DNA of 64,000 nt from Diphasiastrum complanatum (GCA_029204225.1 CM055099.1:45341489-45405488); one strand, 5' to 3'; shown: positions 23,636 through 35,609, counted from the stretch's first letter. Numbers and translations: made by a program. The notes: a model not told the origin generated them from the sequence alone.

Positions 23636-24235
23636 CTCCATTTAGTGAGAGCTCATCAATGTCCTTTAGCATTCTTTTTATTTTTTTAAATTTCTTATCT
23701 AGTATGCGAGTTTCTTCTTTTAATTGATCATTTGATATACGTAATCTCTAAACAACTTCTTGCAGTTGATCATTACTTTCATATAATTTTGACATAATAT
23801 TATGCAAACATGCATTATCTTCTTTTGTTTGTAATAATGAGGTCTCTTTTTCTCTATAGTCAACAAGCAAACCATTTAACATACGTTCTGAGCTTTGTAT
23901 TTTTTGAACCGAGTTTGCAATACCATAAGTCCTCAATCTTTCACTGTAACCCAGTAAACCGTTTTGTCCTTCAAACAAAAATGTTAGTGTGATGGGTTTG
24001 TGGATATTGCATCAAGCTCGGATCCAATGGATACAAACTTCCATCAACCCACAAATCGTAGTTTTTTTTTGGTTGATTATGTGAGCGATAATATCAAGGA
24101 TCCTTTCACTGCTCCTCTTTTAATTATCGAAGCATTATCGGCAGGGAGAACAATATGTAGATGAAACTGAGACATCTCCGCAGATGTTAGCTGACTGATA
24201 AAAAAAAATCAGATACTCTTCTTCTTCCATGACAA
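23636..24235 (-). pseudogene. Second copy of the coiled-coil exon, without the histone exon
   Basis: Minus-strand reading repeats exon A of the fusion pseudogene: MSQFHLHIVLPADNAS, then FEGQNGLLGYSERLRTYG, NSVQKIQSSERMLNGLLVDY, NESNDQLQEVV-like sequence, TAG (about 23745), then RLRISNDQLKEETRILDKKF and DIDELSLNG. Similarity extends upstream of the ATG to about 24235 and stops at 23636, just before the GGQHKKRIQAF end of exon A. It keeps CAA where copy 1 has TAA (22173), but has its own TAG and an internal deletion near 24090. It also preserves the sequence across the solo-LTR insertion point. No histone fold follows on the left. Confidence 0.85.
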
Positions 24236-24589
24236 TAACAAATTTGATATTAGTTTGTTTTAATGTTTGAAGTTGGACAAAGAGGTAAGAATAAATTAAG
24301 CTATCGTGACGATGCAATTTGTTTTGTTTGTAATATTCTAAGTTGCAAGAACTTACCCTATGACAATCACTACCACAAAAGTAGTTAATATTTTTACAAT
24401 CGTAGAACTAAGATTGCATATTGAGATTTAAAAAGACTAAAAATTGTGTATGAAATGATTTTGCCAATATATTGGTAATCTTCATTTGATATGATAGTTC
24501 CTTATAGTGGGTTTAATATTTTTGTTAAAAATATCACTTCCAACTTGATGTACTTTTTAGATCTTAAGATAATTGATCTTGATGGGACC
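24236..24589. other. Unassigned AT-rich spacer
   Basis: No gene or element boundary recognised. Confidence 0.4.
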
Positions 24590-25390
24590 TCACACGTGTG
24601 GAGTCTATTCCCACGTGTGAAAGAATGTACATAAGTCACTTTTGTAAAGTTAGATTGATTTTATCTAGATCTACACAAGTGTGAAATTGACCATTGAGTA
24701 GAATCTTGAAATTGGTCATTTTGGTCAAACTTTATGTAAATAGAATGCACTCCATGTGAATGAGTTATTACTCACACATGCCAAGATGCCATTTCACATG
24801 TGTGGATAAGCTTGTAGGTGATAAGATGGGAAGATTCCATTAGATCCTATTTTATAGGGAATATCCCTATTTTTGTGGAGACTAGTTGCTGGTTTCTAGC
24901 TAGAGTGAGAAAGGCAACTTTGGATAAGGATCATATTTGACTCCTATTGGTGGATCTAGATGACAAGGCACTCTTCACACGTGTGAAGGCTTGCTGGATA
25001 GTACACAGGTCATGGATGTACTTGATCTATAAAGAGATCAACCAATTCAATGAGAAGTTGATGTGACATTGGCAATTTCTAGTTTTGCTTGTATTTTCCA
25101 CATTGAGTCTTGTGTTTTTGTGATTGAAATGCATTTATAAGCTTGAGTACTTTACTCTCTCTAAACAGGCCATACGGGTACTGTCCTCCACACGTGTCAA
25201 GCCGCTCATCCAAGTTTTTAATCATTTGATCCATTGCTCTTGCCTAAATCATAGTGTAAAGCATCTAGATCAAGATTTAACACCTAGAACTTGATAGGTC
25301 TTTGGATTAAGCAATCAATAACTCCTAATGATTGATAAGTACAATCACAATTGTCCTTTTTTTTTTTTTTTTTTTTTTCTGAAAATTGAC
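24590..25390 (+). mobile_element. Probable copia 5' LTR, left edge approximate, with repeated CACACGTGTG palindromes
   Basis: Lies directly before a degenerate primer site (25392) and a copia gag. CACACGTGTG or close variants occur at 24591, 24612, 24674, 24795, 24976 and 25189, with a longer one in the leader at 25544. The young copia LTR (43412-44064) has one such palindrome. A T-run (about 25358-25378) precedes the primer site. Confidence 0.55.
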
Positions 25391-25391
25391 A

Positions 25392-25403
25392 TGGTATCAA
25401 AGA
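25392..25403 (+). other. Degenerate copia primer-binding site
   Basis: TGGTATCAAAGA, matching TGGTATCAGAGC at 10 of 12 positions, ahead of a copia gag. Confidence 0.6.
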
Positions 25404-25975
25404 GTGATCTAAATGATTAATAGTTCTTGTGAAATCATTGACAATGTGTTGTTTTTGAGTTTTACTTGAGAGGGCGAGTTCAAGGAGAGAGATATCATCA
25501 TTATTTTTTGGTCAAGATCGATTTGTGGGCTACCAAAGTACTTCACACATGTGTGAAACCGTACAACAACCTTCAAATTAACTTGCTTTAGTGTTTTTGA
25601 CCCAAAAATGTGCATATTGGTCCAAAATTCAAGGTTTTTAGTGCATTGTCTAGATCTAGGTTCAATCTATTGAATGCTAATGATCAAATAGTGATTTGAT
25701 TCATTGAATCAATTCATTTTGAAGCATTAGGTCAGATCTATAAGGGTAATTTGTTCAGATCTTAAGTGTGTGTGAAATATCAAACAAAATTGTACTAAAA
25801 TCAATTTTTTGGAGGAGTGATTTGCTAGGATATTTGAAGTAGATTTATTATACCATCATCCAAGTTGAACTAGGCTTGATTGGGCTGAGATTAGAGGCTT
25901 TTTGAAAGCTAGAAATCTATCATAGATTACTCTTTATCAAGAGATCTTTGTGCATCTCATAGGCTTTCCTTCACA

Positions 25976-26545
25976 ATGTCATCCATGGGTGGATATATGT
26001 TAGAATCTAGTGAGAAACTAACTTCCACAAACTATTCCATTTGGAAAGTGAGGATGGAATCACTACTTGTGGTCCATGACCTCTTTGATATTGGTTTAGG
26101 AGTTGAGGAAGAGCCTCAAGTTTCCCATAAACAACTAAAATACAAGAAGAGGGTTAGATTAGCCCTACATTGCTTAAAGTTGAATGTAAGCATGACCTCT
26201 TGAAGGAGGTGGCTTCTTGTGCCTCATCAAAAGAGGCTTGGGAGTCACTAAAGAACATTTATGAATCCAATAACACTTCAAGAGTGCTTATTCTAAGAAA
26301 CTTGATATTGCAAAGCATGAGGGGAAGTGGAGAAAATGGACAAGAGTATGTCCTAAGGATAAAATCTTTACACAAAGAATTGGGATCTATAGGAGAGAAG
26401 ATCCAAGACAATGATCTAGTACAAGTAATTTTGAATGGATTAGGAGATGAGTTCTCTAATCTAGTTCAATATTTTGCTATTTAAGAACCACTTCCATCAA
26501 TTGATAAACTGCATAATGTTCTTGTGGCCAAGGAGAGTATATCAA
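25976..26545 (+). pseudogene. Copia gag related to the young element, truncated
   Basis: Reads MSSMGGYMLESSEKLTSTNY, then, after a shift near 26190, LKEVASCASSKEAWESLKNI, SNNTSRVLILRNLILQSMRG, and VQVILNGLGDEFSNLVQ. It parallels the gag of the intact element at 44665 (GGYMLESNDRLTSLNYSTWK; VQVILNGLLDDHANLVQSYA), so the two are relatives of different age. A stop at 26482 and the junction with antisense gypsy near 26550 end it. Confidence 0.85.
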
Positions 26546-26556
26546 GATAAAAGCAG

Positions 26557-27600
26557 GGTTCATTGTACTTTCTCGGTCGACTCCCATTGACCACAGTGTC
26601 GAGGACATCGCCTTGAAGGGTTTGGAGTTGAACATATCCAGAGGCAAAGATTTTTTTTATGACGTAAGGTCCTTGGCCTGAAAATTTCACTTTGCCTTTG
26701 AAGGCTTTGGCCTGGTATAGCAGGACCTTATCGCCCACCTGAAAATCTCTAAGTTTCAATGATTGATCATGCCATGCTTTTTGTCATCGTTTGTGGACTT
26801 GTTGAGCATGGATGCTGATCCGTCGTGTTTCATAGAGTTGCTCCAGATAGAATAACTTATTTGCTAGATTCCGAGGAGTATCGAGCTCAAAGTTGTAGGC
26901 TACTCAAAGGGAGGGAATATGGAATTCCACAAGCATAACAACCTCTTGACCATATGTGAGCTGGAAGGGGGTTAAGCCTGTAGCTCGCTTCAGGGTAGTG
27001 CGATAAGCCCAGAGAGCAGCATGGAGTTTGAGTTCCCAATCAGATCGGTTGGATTCGATGGTTTTGGTGAGAATGCCACATAGGATTTTATTGGTGGATT
27101 ATGCCTGGCCATTGTAGCGTGGATAGTATGGGGAACTTTTGCGATGTACCACAAAAAATTTGGAAAGAAGATCTACTATGACAGAGTTAAGAAAATGTGT
27201 TCCCCTATCACTGATAAGCTCTAGAGGACATCTGAATCGAACTATAACCTGTTCATAGAGAAATTTGGCAGTGGAACAAGCGTCAGCATTGCGAACAGCT
27301 CTTGCTTCATCCCATTTGGTGTAGTAGTCTGTAGGTACTATGATGTAACGAGATTATGTGTGTCGAGCAGCAGGACTAATAGGTCCGACATAATCAATTC
27401 CCCATTTCTGGAAAGCTTGATCAGTGGTTATAGGGTGTAAAGGCATGTAGTCTGTTTTTTGAAAGCGTTTTGTACGTTGGCAGACATCACAAGCCTTAGT
27501 GTAATTGTGCGTATCCTTGAAGAGTGTTGGCCACCAAAAATCGGCCAAGAAGATTTTCTTAACAGTTGTTTCAGAAGAGAAATGGCCGGCACCAATACCT
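26557..27600 (-). pseudogene. Gypsy integrase, broken
   Basis: Minus-strand blocks: MADFWWPTLFKDTHNYTKAC and CDVCQRTKRFQ (zinc-binding), WGIDYVGPISP, ELISDRGTHFLNSVIV, then YNGQA-stop-STNKILCG, followed by WELKLHAALWAYRTTLKRAT and the C-terminal FQVGDKVLLYQAKAFKGK. The stop TAA replaces the codon for the catalytic glutamate (expected GQAEST). Other stops lie at about 27356 and 26900. Confidence 0.88.
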
Positions 27601-27884
27601 TCATGAGTGAGGAAAATTACAGAGGGGATTTCTCCTTCAGTAAGACATCGTCAGATAATTCCATCTAACATTTGCTTGTAGAGTTGTCCTGCAATTAACG
27701 TATAAGGTTTAGTTTTGAGGATCAACGCTCGTTGTTCGGGTTTAGAAAAGGAAGGATCCATCTGCCCTGAAGTTAAATATTCGATAATTTCCTTAGCCCA
27801 TATAGGTGTAGAGTCAACTTGGAAAAGGGTTGCATCTGGTAAATCATTGTTGACGCCTTGATCAGGGGTAGGAAGGTTAGGGAT

Positions 27885-28529
27885 TCAGGATAGATGATCT
27901 GCTAAAAAATGCTGAACTCCCTTACGAACCACGATCCTAAACTCAAATTCTCTCAATAATAGGATCCATCTAGTAATACGACCTGTGGTGCAGGTCTTGT
28001 TTATGAGATACAACAGTGCTTGATGATCAGTGAAGAACACAAAGATTTTTCCTAGAAGATAATGGCGAAACTTCTGAACCGCATATACCATTGCCAAGGC
28101 TTCGCGTTCGGTGGTGGTATAATTGACTTCAGTAGGTATCAATTGTCGACTAAGAAAACGAATTGGGTAATCCTTTTTTAATTCTCCCGGTTGGGTGAGC
28201 ACTGCTCCAATGGCATACTTGGATGCATCGGTATGCACATGGAATTCTTTAGAATAATTAGGAGCCCGGAGGATGGGTGCTTTGGTAAGGGCTTCTTTGA
28301 GTTGATTGAAGGCGATGCGTTGTTCATCTATCCATTTGGGAACTACAACTACTTTGTAGATTAAGCAGGCTTTGTTAGCAAAATAAAAAATAAAGCACCG
28401 ATAGTAGTTGGCATGGCCAAGGAAGGAGTAAACTTCACGTATCGTACGCGGTTCTGGTAGATTTTGGATGATAAGGATCTTTTCAGGGTCAGTGGCAATG
28501 CCATTTTGTGAGATAATATGTCCTAACAC
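27885..28529 (-). pseudogene. Gypsy RNase H domain
   Basis: Reads LGHIISQNGIATDPEKI, FLGHANYYRCF, FHVHTDASKYAIGAVLTQPG, IRFLSRQLIPTEVNYTTTER and FFTDHQALLYLINKTCTTGR: the connection domain and RNase H of a gypsy polyprotein. Open over 214 codons, but cut from the reverse transcriptase by a stop near 28545. Confidence 0.92.
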
Positions 28530-28566
28530 AATACCATGGGTTACTTAAATCTGGCATTTTTTAGGG

Positions 28567-29748
28567 TTAAGAGAGATACCGAAGCATTGACATTGGATAA
28601 AAAATTTTTTGAGCACAGACATGACGTATTTCTTCGGAATGTGATCCTAAATCGTCCAAGTAAACTTCTAAGGTATTGCCCATCTGTTGAGAAAAGGCCG
28701 CTTGCATAATACGTTGGAAGGTGCTAGGAGCATTGCAGAGCCCAAAAGGCATGACTTTCCAGCAGAAGGTTCCCCATTCTGTGGCAAAGGCGGTTTTGTG
28801 TTGATCTTCTTCAGCGATTTGGATCATATTATATCCGCTAAAGCCATCTAAGAAGGAGTAAGCCTCATCTCCTGCTAGATTTTCTAAGATGGATTCTCCG
28901 AAAGGTAATGGGAAATGATCACGTTCAGTGACGGCGTTAAGTCTCTTAAAATCGACACAGATCCAGAGTTTTCCATTTTTCTTGGGGACGATGACAATTG
29001 GAGAGACCCACTCAGTATGTTCAATTTCATATATAAATCTCGCATCTAAAAGGCGTTGTCTAGATGGGATTGCATCTGTATGGACGACTCGCAGTGGGCC
29101 TCGCACCCGATTTAAGTGGATATGATGCACAACTACTTGGGGTGAGACGCCTTTCATGTCTTTATAGGTCCAGGCAAAGATATGTCGATATTTTTGCAAG
29201 AGATTTTCAAGCCGTCTTCGTTGTTTGCGATTGAGATGAGCTCCAATGTGGACAAGATATTTATTGGTTTCATTTGGCTCACTCAGGGAAAGGGTTATGG
29301 TTTGTGCAGGGCCTTCGTAGGGTGAATTACTAGTGGGCTCATGTTGAGCTTGGGGTAATTTGATTGTGACATCCTCGATCGTATAGTCTTTAAAGTATGC
29401 AGGAACATCATGGGCTGAAGATTCGAGGGGGGCCTTGTCTTTATCTTGCCGAGATGGTGCTTTTTTGGGGATGGGTGTAGGGCTAGAGGCAATCTCAGGG
29501 ACTTCCCGAACAGTTGTAAGGTCACCTGGCGGTTGAATTTCAAGTGGCTTTTTCATTTTCTCTTTCATAGTATGACCACCTAGTTGAGGTTTTGGTGGTG
29601 GAGAGACAGTTGGTATGTCATGGAGGATCTCGTCATCAATGTGAAAGATAATCTTCTCCTCACAGAGATCCCATGGATAGTGTGGGCATTTGGGACGGTA
29701 GAATTTTGTCTCAGGTTTTTCACTTGCAACCTTGGCAACTGATTCCAC
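28567..29748 (-). pseudogene. Gypsy reverse transcriptase
   Basis: Open over 393 codons: linker with proline-rich text, then HLNRKQRRRLENLLQKYRHI, WVSPIVIVPKKNGKLWICVD, FSGYNMIQIAEEDQHKTAFA, WKVMPFGLCNAPSTFQRIMQ and the catalytic VYLDD. The YLDD box is intact. A frameshift follows, before RNase H. Confidence 0.93.
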
Positions 29749-30085
29749 CTTGGAAGCATGTTGCGATAGGTCTTCGGGGGAAGGGCTTCCATATAGTTGA
29801 GAATCTGAATATCAGAAATGTCCATATCTTCTGGGCAATTTTGAATTTGTAAGACGTTCTCGTCATCAATAAATAAATTGTCTGACTCATTAGTAGGTAG
29901 CCATGCAAAATTTAGTAGCTCATCATGGTGTGGAAGAATATTAACAAAATTGATATTGATGATGGATGTATCCAGATCAGATAATTAGTCGTCATCGATC
30001 GGGTGTGGAGAGGTACAATTATCCTGATGTTGAGCACAGTAATCGACATTTACATAATCAATGGTAGCTAGACTATGACTCCAGT

Positions 30086-30631
30086 TTATGATATCAGTAG
30101 ATTTAACATAATGACCTTTTTTGTGGCTGGACTGGTATGGCTCAAATACTGAGTTGGTGGTTGAGATCCCTCGTCATGAATGTGTGCAGGTTTGAGTTTA
30201 CCAGTTGAGTCAATTGTGACAGAATTGTCACGATTACCAAAAGTGACTCGGCCTTTGCTCCAGTCATGAACGACTCGTGCATTGGTGAGCCACAGATGAC
30301 CAAGTAGTAATTCATAAGAATATGCATTATTGGGAATATCAAGTACTACAAGGTCAACAGAAAATTTGAGACCTCCTAGTTTGATCAACACATGCGGAAG
30401 GAAACCGGTAGGTCGGACCACACTTTGATCAGCCATTCAAAGCTGACAAGTAGATTTGGCTAGCTTGTCTCTCAGATTCCATTCCATCATGAGGGATGTG
30501 GAAATGATATTAACCCCAGAACCTCCATCGAGTACTGCTAAAACTTCACAAGATTGATGATGGGGAGTTGGGATTTTGATGTTGCCTCGTTCGTTGAGTG
30601 GATTGATTAGATGTAAGGGCATTTCAGGCAA
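30086..30631 (-). pseudogene. Gypsy aspartic protease
   Basis: Reads SCEVLAVLDGGSGVNIISTS, a retropepsin-like active site with DGG for the usual DTG or DSG, then, after a stop at 30437, VLIKLGGLKFSVDLVVLDIP and ELLLGHLWLTNARVVHDWSK. The same DGGSG motif occurs in the gypsy at about 56060. Confidence 0.85.
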
Positions 30632-31068
30632 CTCATCAATAGTGGTGGTGGTATTGGATTGGATCTATTGTTTCCACTGGCCAGCATGCTTCCAGAGGAC
30701 ATGGAAGAGAAGAGTGACATTGGCTTGTAGCAAATCTCCCCAAACTTCGGTACCTTCAAGGGTTTTGCTTTCAAAGGGCTTGTGAGGTACTTTATGGGAA
30801 GAGGAAGATTGTTGGTTGGCATTACGGATTTGCTGACGATACTCAAGATGCGGCCAAATTTTTTCAGATGGGTGAGGATAAACTATCGAGGTTGAATCAT
30901 CACTTGGAGGAACAGCCTGCGGTTAAGTTTTGCTGGGTGCAAGTGTAGGGGCTTGCCGTTGGGTTTGTGCCCAAGTCAAGACCCAAGCAGGATGAGTTTC
31001 AACTGGTAACGTTTCTACTTGCACTGAACAGACTGGAGCAGCAGGTTTGGATCGGGATGGGCAATCCT

Positions 31069-32450
31069 TCACGTGATGTTCAATACCACAATTTTCACAA
31101 GCTGGAGGGAAACAAAGTTTATATGGGCAACGAATACTAGGATGTTTACCTGCATAGATAAAGCATTCTCATATTGCGAGTAGTTGATGTGTGGCAAAGA
31201 CAGCTTGGTTTGGATTATAAGCTTGGGCATTGGGTCCAGTGGATGAGCATTAGAATCATAGGTATAATAAACAACCGTTTCAGTAGAGTACTGCGGTTGA
31301 GTATTGTCTTCCACATAGTAGGTGGCCGGATCGATGGTATTCGGATCAAGATAATGGACAGCGTTTTGTGGGACAGGTTGGTTAACAACAAACTGTTGAC
31401 GTGGGGATGGATATTGATTTGGTGCAGGTGGTCATGGGTGGTAAACCCCTAGTCATGGCACAGGTTGTTGTGGTGGGTAGGGGCGGTAAGCTCAATAAAT
31501 GATGGGTCTGGCGGCTGATGGGAAATGATTTTGCAGTTGAGGGCATTCATTAGCAGTGTGATGCTGTGAGCAGATTGGACACCAGACATTTTCTCTTGCT
31601 GGAAAGATTTTTCAGCAATTTGTTTCATGGCGATTTGAAATTCGGCAGTGAGTTTATCCATATGTGATTGTTGAGCTTTTTACCAGGATTCCATTTGATG
31701 TAAAAGTTCAGAAGACTGAGCAATATTATCAGACTTAGGACGATTCGGATTCTTAGATTTCTTTTCACGATGGTCAAAGTCATCATCGGAACCTTCGTCT
31801 TCTTCACGGATAGCATCGGTCATCACATCTTTAAGTTGATCATAAAGGTCAACTGGTTTGAGTTCACGGCGGATGTTTTAACTAAAAATAGTTTTATGGC
31901 CATGCGTTCAGTGATATTTTCATAAACACATTCTACTTTGAGACGTTTAGAACGCTCAATGAAGTTTCGAACAGACTCTTCGCGACACATCTTGATATGA
32001 GTAATTTGAATGAACGGGCTCTGAGTCAATTTGGATGGTTTGAAACGCTTGATGAGAGCGTCCTTGAGGGTGGTCCAAGAAGCAAGATCAGGAGTTTCGA
32101 GATTCAAGTACCACTCCTTGGCGGTGCCATAAAGTACCATGGGAAATAGGTGAAGCTTTTCAGTTTTAGAGGTATCTCCATAAAAACGGCACGCATTATC
32201 AAAGTCTTGGAGAAATCAAACTGGGTCAGATTTCCCATCGTACTTTGGTGCATCGTTCTTCGTCCCATTCGTGGAGGAGTCGGATTAGAAGATTAGCACA
32301 GTCACGAGATATGATGCAGAATACAGATGAGCAGGGCAGGACTGTACTTGACAAAAAGGGCAGTTTGCTTGAAGAATGGATAGTGTAGGACAAAAATTGG
32401 TCTTTCTGATTGTTATAGAATTTGCGGACAGGCTGAGAAATCATGGAGAG
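31069..32450 (-). pseudogene. Gypsy gag, broken
   Basis: Minus-strand MVLYGTAKEWYLNLETPDLA, SWTTLKDALIKRFKPSK and ESVRNFIERSKRLKVEC are the capsid region of Ty3/gypsy gag. Downstream (about 31190-31080) CENCGIEHHVKDCPSRSKP is a zinc-knuckle-like motif. Stops and shifts occur at 31820, 31625 and 31449. Confidence 0.85.
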
Positions 32451-33153
32451 GCAGATAAATCTAACTATAATACTTGCAAATTCTGAACAAGTATTCTATA
32501 TGTCTAAATAGTGAACTCTTAGATTTTCTGAAAAAATTTGGCGATTCAGAATTCGCGGATAGTATAGGAAAATTGTGCTCTGTGAGGGCGAATTGTTAGG
32601 CTTGATGACGAATTCTAACAGAGAGGTTTGACTGGCAGATAGGGAATATAGAGAAAGATGTGATGTTCTGTCAGTAAACGGGCAAAATCTGTGAGATAGA
32701 ATTCGCAGAGCTGCTGAAGGACTGATCTTAATGAGATCTAGCCTCAGTGAAGTCGTCAAATTCTAAGACAAAGATTTTGATAAGAAATAAGGGATTTTGA
32801 CAGTATAACAGGCTGTTTTCTCAAAATCTGATTGCGGTCAGAATTCGTGGAGGTGATAAAATGAAAGATCAGGGTCTGTTAGGGCTGCAGACAGACTGGT
32901 GAATTCTAACATACCTGTTTGGTTGTGAAAAAAGTCACTTGGGTCATTTCTTTTGAAGAAAATGCCCAAGTTGACTCTTTTGTTGCTTCCCCTCGGTTTG
33001 AGAAGTAGCTCTGCAGCTCGTGTAGGACCCGGAGAGACGACGCGTGCTGTTTGTTGGTAGATAGAGATAGGCACACAAGCAAACATACAACACGGAAGCA
33101 AGAAATAAAAGAAGAAAAAGGAGAAGAAACTAGGTAGAAAAATACTTAAAAAG
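32451..33153 (-). other. Gypsy untranslated leader
   Basis: Between primer site and gag on the minus strand. Short open frames at 32496-32759 and 32838-33101 show no recognisable motif. GAATTCGC-like words recur (about 32550, 32700, 32845). Confidence 0.6.
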
Positions 33154-33167
33154 CGGCAACGGCACCA
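33154..33167 (-). other. Gypsy primer-binding site
   Basis: Minus-strand TGGTGCCGTTGCCG, close to the tRNA-Asp type site TGGCGCCGTTGCCG of plant gypsy elements, one base away from the LTR end CCAACA. Confidence 0.75.
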
Positions 33168-33168
33168 A

Positions 33169-33880
33169 TGTTGGAAGTATTTCTAGCGAGTGCGGTGGCT
33201 AGATCTACTTACGGGTGTAGTATAGGGATGTAGAGATTCGTCCACTTTTTAAGTTTCTACAATAAGCTTCAACGGAAATATGAATAGGAATGAGAGCACT
33301 AAGGCTTACCCAACTAGTGCCTGAAACAGAAATAAACTGATTAGTAACAACAATAAAAATCCTTGCTAAGGCTTACCCAACTAGCAAGGTGATTAGAATA
33401 ATCCTAGATTAACACCCGAAGGGTAATAAAATGAGATTGCGGCTAATACTAAACAAATAAACAATAATGAACATGCCACAATAAAACCGATGAAAAGGAG
33501 GCAAGAGGAGGCCCGAGCACCTTCCCTCAAGCTATGCACCTTTCCAAGGGGAACACAAATGAAATATAATGATAATTCTCCAAAATAGAAAGCAAGATAG
33601 CTCAATCTTAAAAGTGTTATTTACAATGCAAATACCTCTCCTTTTATGGCAAGGAGGCTCTTCCATAGGTGTCTATAAGGTGTCTACTAACTTATGGAAC
33701 TAATCTGTTCCTAGCCTTTCTAGAACTTCTAACTTAGGATTTAGAACTTCAATTTTCTTAATTTAGGACAACTTAAGATAAAATAATTCTAATCTTAAGT
33801 TTCCTAAGTCTAAGCTCTAAATCTAAGTTTAAGCTATTTTATTATTATTTAAGCTTCTACTCACAGACTTACAAAACACA
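33169..33880 (-). mobile_element. Gypsy 5' LTR, right edge approximate
   Basis: On the plus strand it starts TGTTGGAAG at 33169, next to the primer site. The outer end is near 33880, where AAAACACA occurs, but with no second LTR the edge is not proven. A 19-base word containing ACAAAACACATGCCAC is repeated at 33868 and 33925, spanning that edge. Confidence 0.65.
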
Positions 33881-33888
33881 TGCCACCA

Positions 33889-34990
33889 TGGCTTGAAGTT
33901 TATTGACAGATGCTCATACGTGGTCTTACAAAACACATGCCACAGAGTATTATTATTTTTTTATTTTCTCTGTGTTAGCACAATTGCTAACAATTTTCAT
34001 GGATTTCATGGTTGGGTTACCGCGACGCATGATGCAATTTGGGTTGTGGTCGACCATCTTACCAAATTTGCTACGTTTAGGGTAAAGACCATCGCGAAGG
34101 CTTCTGATTTAGCTCAGATATTTGTAGAGCGTTTGTTTAGGCTTTACGGATTACCAAGTGATATTGTGAGCAATCGCGATCCGAAGTTCACCGGTCACTT
34201 TTGGTTGGCCGTGTTTGCTAAACTAGAGATGACACTGAGCTTGGGTTCTTTTGTTCATCCTAAGACGAATGGACAGACAAAAAGAACAAATCAGACGATG
34301 GAACAAATGCTTCGGGCATATGTTTTCAGACGACAATTTGATTGGGAAAAGTACCTTCCATTGATCGAGTTTGCCTATAATAGTAGTAAGCATTCGGCTA
34401 TCGGTTATAGCCCGTTTATGCTTATGTACAGTTTTGACCTAGGTCACCCATCACGGTTGAGACTCGGACGATCAAGTTTCAGAAAGCAGCGGATTTCCTG
34501 CACTATATGCAAAAAATTGCACGCGAAAATGTCCAGAGTGCCCATGATAGGGACAGACATTATGCAAATCTGAAAAGATCACCGAAAGACTTCCAAGTGT
34601 GAGACTGGGTATATTTGAGAATCCCGAAGGATTCGAGTGTAATGCATACCGGCAAGCATTATAAGTTGTCTAGTAGATATAGAGGACCGTTTAAGATCTT
34701 GAAAAAGATCGGATCCTAAGCTTACCAATTGGAACTCTCGGAAAGAAAAAAGTCTGCGTGAAGGAGAACATCTTGGATCTGGAGATCAGTTGGACCTCTT
34801 GGATGAATCATCGGGTGTATCTCGTCTTGAATCCGAAAAAATATTGGATACAAGAACTAAACAATTGAGAACTCGTATAGTTACCGAGTATCTAGTTTGA
34901 TGGAGGGGATGTACGGATGATGACGATTCCTTGGAACAGGAAGGAAGCTTAAGGAGGAACTTTCCCAGTTTTAAGTTTTGAGGACAAAAC
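33889..34990 (+). pseudogene. Chromodomain gypsy: integrase and chromodomain remnant
   Basis: Reads IWVVVDHLTKFATFRVKT, FVERLFRLYGLPSDIVSNRD and FTGHFWLAVFAKLEM, then FVHPKTNGQTKRTNQTMEQM, where the catalytic glutamate (GQTERTN) is lysine. A frameshift near 34460 leads to the C-terminal region HYMQKIARENVQSAHDRDRH and KHYKLSSRYRGPFKILKKIG. A chromodomain-like end (VTEYLV-stop-WRGCTDDDDSLEQE) precedes the purine-rich GAGGACAAAACTT. This places it among chromoviruses. Stops are frequent. Confidence 0.88.
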
Positions 34991-34999
34991 TTGAATAAA

Positions 35000-35600
35000 T
35001 GTCATGCCCATGACTGGTCTCGGGTAGCATGTCCATGCTAGAGACCGGTAAACCAACAACTCGTAAGTTGATTGTGACTATAAGAGAATTGGGGTCCTTA
35101 TGAGTACATGGTCATAATTAAAGGTTGTAGGCCTAAACACATGGTGGTGGAGTTGGTATGGGTCTATCAGTGAGTCATTACAGAACTGGATGATGTGGCC
35201 CAGATAGGCTGCAGAGGTGTCTGGTGAGGTGTCACAGTGCACTACTAGTAGTGCATGGGCCTTGGAGGGTATAAGTATAACTGCTGGGCTCTCACTAATG
35301 TATGCTTGATTTTCTAATTGGTAGCTACATGCTGCTGGTGTGACTCCTCTTTCCATGACTCTGATTTATCCATAGCTTGGGGGCTAGATCTGTTCGATCT
35401 AGGTTTGGTTGGGTTGGTTTACCTCCACCAGTTCCCATTGGTTGTTGCGTTGTATGGTATGCTTAGACTAAAATCATGTTGTGAGGACTTTATAACTATT
35501 GTGGTCAACCATTTCAGAGGAGCAAAATACCTATCCTGTCTATTGCAAGAACAATGAACAGATCTCTTTTAGACAATTGCCTACATGACATTTCAGGGAC
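35000..35600 (+). mobile_element. Probable chromovirus 3' LTR remnant
   Basis: Starts TGTCATGCCCATGACTGG directly after the polypurine-like tract. It runs into a copia LTR near 35610; the end is not resolved. Short ORFs at 35078-35557 are not considered genes. Confidence 0.5.
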
Positions 35601-35609
35601 AACAATATG

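Larger units (their letters stand above)
26557..33168 (-). mobile_element. Decayed Ty3/gypsy element, 3' LTR missing
   Basis: Order on the minus strand is primer site, leader, gag (32450-31069), protease (about 30631-30086), reverse transcriptase (29748-28567), RNase H (28529-27885), integrase (about 27600-26557): the Ty3/gypsy order. Each domain is broken by stops or shifts. The left end joins copia gag directly, with no 3' LTR, so the element is truncated. The 5' LTR lies at 33169 onward. No chromodomain was seen at the end of pol. Confidence 0.92.

Noticed and set aside
30540-30570. DGGSG protease motif as a novel active site
   Set aside because: It recurs in the gypsy at about 56060 and DGG-type variants are common in plant gypsy elements, so it is a family trait.
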